Shown piece after piece: positions 62,701-64,000 of a DNA stretch of 64,000 nucleotides (its first letter is position 1; each line of letters begins with the position of its first letter). The notes beneath the pieces were generated by a model. That model saw nothing but the letters and a program-made list of their open reading frames with translations. It was not told where the DNA came from and made no database searches. The stretch covers positions 144,899 through 208,898 of the forward strand of contig VXBP01000347.1 of assembly GCA_013400115.1 (NCBI GenBank), written 5' to 3'. The translations under genes and the position numbers were made by a program. The stretch comes from Rhinopomastus cyanomelas. Taxonomy: Eukaryota; Chordata; Aves; Bucerotiformes; Rhinopomastidae.

Positions 62701-63717
62701 CTGGTATTTCCTAGAATGAACAGAAGATAAGCACTTCAAACACGTGGGAAGCAACAACTTCAGGTGGTATTAAAATCATAGAATCATTAGGGATTGGAAG
62801 GGACCTCGAAAGATCATTCAGTCCAATCCCCCTGACACAGCAGGATCACCTAGACCCAGTCACACAGGAACACGTCCAGGCAGGTTTGAAACCTCTCCAG
62901 TGAAGAAGACTCCACAGCCTTCTCATATTTATGTGGAGGTTCCACATGTTCCAACTTACAACCACTGCCCCTTGTCCTATCACTATATGTCACTGAGCAG
63001 AGCCTGGCTCCATCCTCCTGACACCCACTGCTCACATATTTATAGACATTCATGAGGTCACCCCTCAGTCTCCTCTCCTCCAGGCTCAAGAGACCCAGCT
63101 CCCTCAGCCTCTCCTCATCAGGGAGATGCTCCACTCCCTTCATCATCCTCATTGCTCTGCACTGGACTCCCTCCAGCAGCTCCACATCCCTCTTGAACTG
63201 AGGGGCCCAGAACTGGTCACAACACTCCTGATGTGGTCTGATCAGGGCAGAGTAGAGGGGGAGAAGAACCTCTCTTGATCTGCTAACCACCCCCCTTCTG
63301 ATCCACCCCAGGATGCTGTTGGCCCTCTTGGCCACAAGAGCACACTGCTGGCTCATGGCCATCCAGCTATTAAAATGCAAAGTTATTTTTTAAGAAGAGT
63401 CACTTCTTTCATTTTCCAACTGTTATCAGAACTTTCCAAGGCAGTCAGGGAGCATCACTCCAAGCAGACTCATCCTGACTCCAGTGCAAAGCCCTTGGTT
63501 TCGCAGCACTGTGGGATTTCACTAGAACTGCACCAGAGTGCACCAGGCTGCTTCCACGTTCACACCAGCACCTCCATCGAGCTGAAACTGGAATAAACGA
63601 GCGAGTACCTGGTAATGGCAGCAAACAAGTTCACAATGGAGGGCAGGCAAATCTTGAGGGGGTTGAGCTGACACATGACAATGCGCTCGAAATTTAAACT
63701 CTGCAGATACGACAGGC
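59767..63717 (-). CDS. RRN3: RRN3 (TIF-IA), last four coding exons; 5' part off the right edge
   Basis: Coding exons on minus, in order: 63609-63717, 62558-62710, 60948-61035, 59767-59925 (TGA at 59769-59767). The first enters with one base carried from an exon outside the window. Together they give the C-terminal ~169 residues of a protein of about 650. RRN3 binds RNA polymerase I (RPA43) and the promoter factor SL1, and is the growth-regulated initiation factor for rRNA synthesis in the nucleolus. Recognised segments: SYLQSLNFERIVM and QLNPLKICLPS in the first exon, KYQLVFCYTIIERNNRQ and TNPLDSFFPFDPYLLKR in the second, EPLYQFWEELSAEDLEDLKK in the third, the acidic EDEDDDFLKGE and the Ser/Pro tail RSPVSSIGSPP in the last. 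Phases 2, 2 and 0 agree across the three visible introns. The extreme C-terminus (DCFVPYPP) differs from human (see findings). Confidence 0.94.
60196..60672 (-). mobile_element. CR1 LINE fragment (older subfamily), last RRN3 intron
   Basis: It starts cagaaccattggatgttcta and continues about 475 bases with the CR1-type gggatctctagaggccacct, agccccttccagcc and ggacacgctccagtctgtct blocks. It differs clearly from the common subfamily. Confidence 0.8.
61340..61560 (+). repeat. AT-rich low-complexity tract, RRN3 intron
   Basis: About 220 bases are dominated by ta, tat and att words without a clean period. Confidence 0.7.
61950..62490 (+). mobile_element. CR1 LINE ORF2 and 3' fragment, RRN3 intron
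   Basis: The translated pieces match CR1 reverse transcriptase (FNFSKAFDAVSHS, then KSSWLTVTSGVP, then HDLGKGIECTLS) spread over several frames, followed by a 3' end at about 62490 (ggcaattctgtgag). The catalytic DD region is lost. The copy is dead and antisense to RRN3. Confidence 0.85.
62776..63360 (-). mobile_element. CR1 LINE 3' fragment, long, RRN3 intron
   Basis: About 585 bases run from catagaatcattagggattg to caagagcacactgctggctc. It is one of the best-preserved copies and keeps a 176-residue open stretch of the ORF2 C-terminus and 3' region. Confidence 0.93.
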
Positions 63718-64000
63718 CTTTTAGAAAAGAAAAATTGACAAAAACTGATTATTTCTCACAAAAGCTGAAGTAAACTTCTGAGTCTGAGCAGCCTGCACTT
63801 CGCACACCAGCACATCCCACGGATCTCTTACAGTAGAGATGGATCCCACAGCTTCTTCAGGCAAATAAAGCTGCTCTAAGTAACAGCAGCCTGCCACAGT
63901 GAGGGATCCTTCTCACACTTGCAAGTCCATTATGGATGGACAGTCATCAGGACAGACCAACAGAAGCCCACACTGGTTTTATACAGATGGAATTCAAACA

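Noticed and set aside
62850..63380. 176-codon open frame on minus
   Set aside because: It is the end of CR1 ORF2 plus its 3' region read through by chance, not a host gene.
1..64000. Endogenous retrovirus, CRISPR array, operon or phage-like cassette
   Set aside because: No LTR pair, gag/pol pattern, regular direct-repeat array or bacterial gene arrangement is visible. All reverse-transcriptase-like pieces are CR1.

Overview
The window is nuclear DNA of a bird. About thirty CR1 LINE fragments litter it, nearly all 5'-truncated and ending in the typical CR1 3' tail (ggattggaagggacc on the minus strand, ggtcccttccaatccctaatgattctatg on the plus). The coding sequence is split into short vertebrate exons with GT-AG borders, and three GC-rich promoter blocks stand out from AT-richer introns. 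The high density of similar CR1 3' ends would fit a CR1-rich lineage such as Piciformes, but the species cannot be fixed from this sequence. Layout, left to right: (1) 1-15746 is the 5' part of a RAB11FIP3 intron (minus strand), with exon 1 at 15747-16067 inside a CpG-rich block that has a 40-N gap. (2) About 16.7-21.4 kb is intergenic and CR1-rich. (3) 22405-24432 is a complete four-exon MPV17L (minus, 195 aa). (4) 25704-48832 is a complete 23-coding-exon PDXDC1 (plus, 790 aa), head-to-head with MPV17L and ending in an AATAAA at 50215. (5) 51019-57212 is a complete ten-exon NTAN1 (minus, 310 aa), tail-to-tail with PDXDC1. (6) 59767-63717 holds the last four coding exons of RRN3 (minus), which continues off the right edge. 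The genes do not form one pathway. RAB11FIP3 is a Rab11/Arf effector of recycling endosomes, MPV17L a small Mpv17/PMP22-family membrane protein, PDXDC1 a vertebrate PLP-decarboxylase-like protein, NTAN1 the N-terminal asparagine amidase of the Arg/N-degron pathway, and RRN3 the RNA polymerase I initiation factor TIF-IA. As I recall the human map, PDXDC1-NTAN1-RRN3 are contiguous at 16p13.11, MPV17L lies nearby but apart from them, and RAB11FIP3 is at 16p13.3. The window therefore shows a conserved block joined differently. I read every exon border by hand: the summed coding lengths are divisible by three and give proteins within a few residues of the human lengths I remember (MPV17L 196, PDXDC1 788, NTAN1 310). 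I found no RNA gene, CRISPR array, intact mobile element or novel system. The points most worth a second look are the missing PLP-site residues in PDXDC1, the altered regulatory C-terminus of RRN3, the locus rearrangement, and nested or chimeric CR1 copies close to exons.
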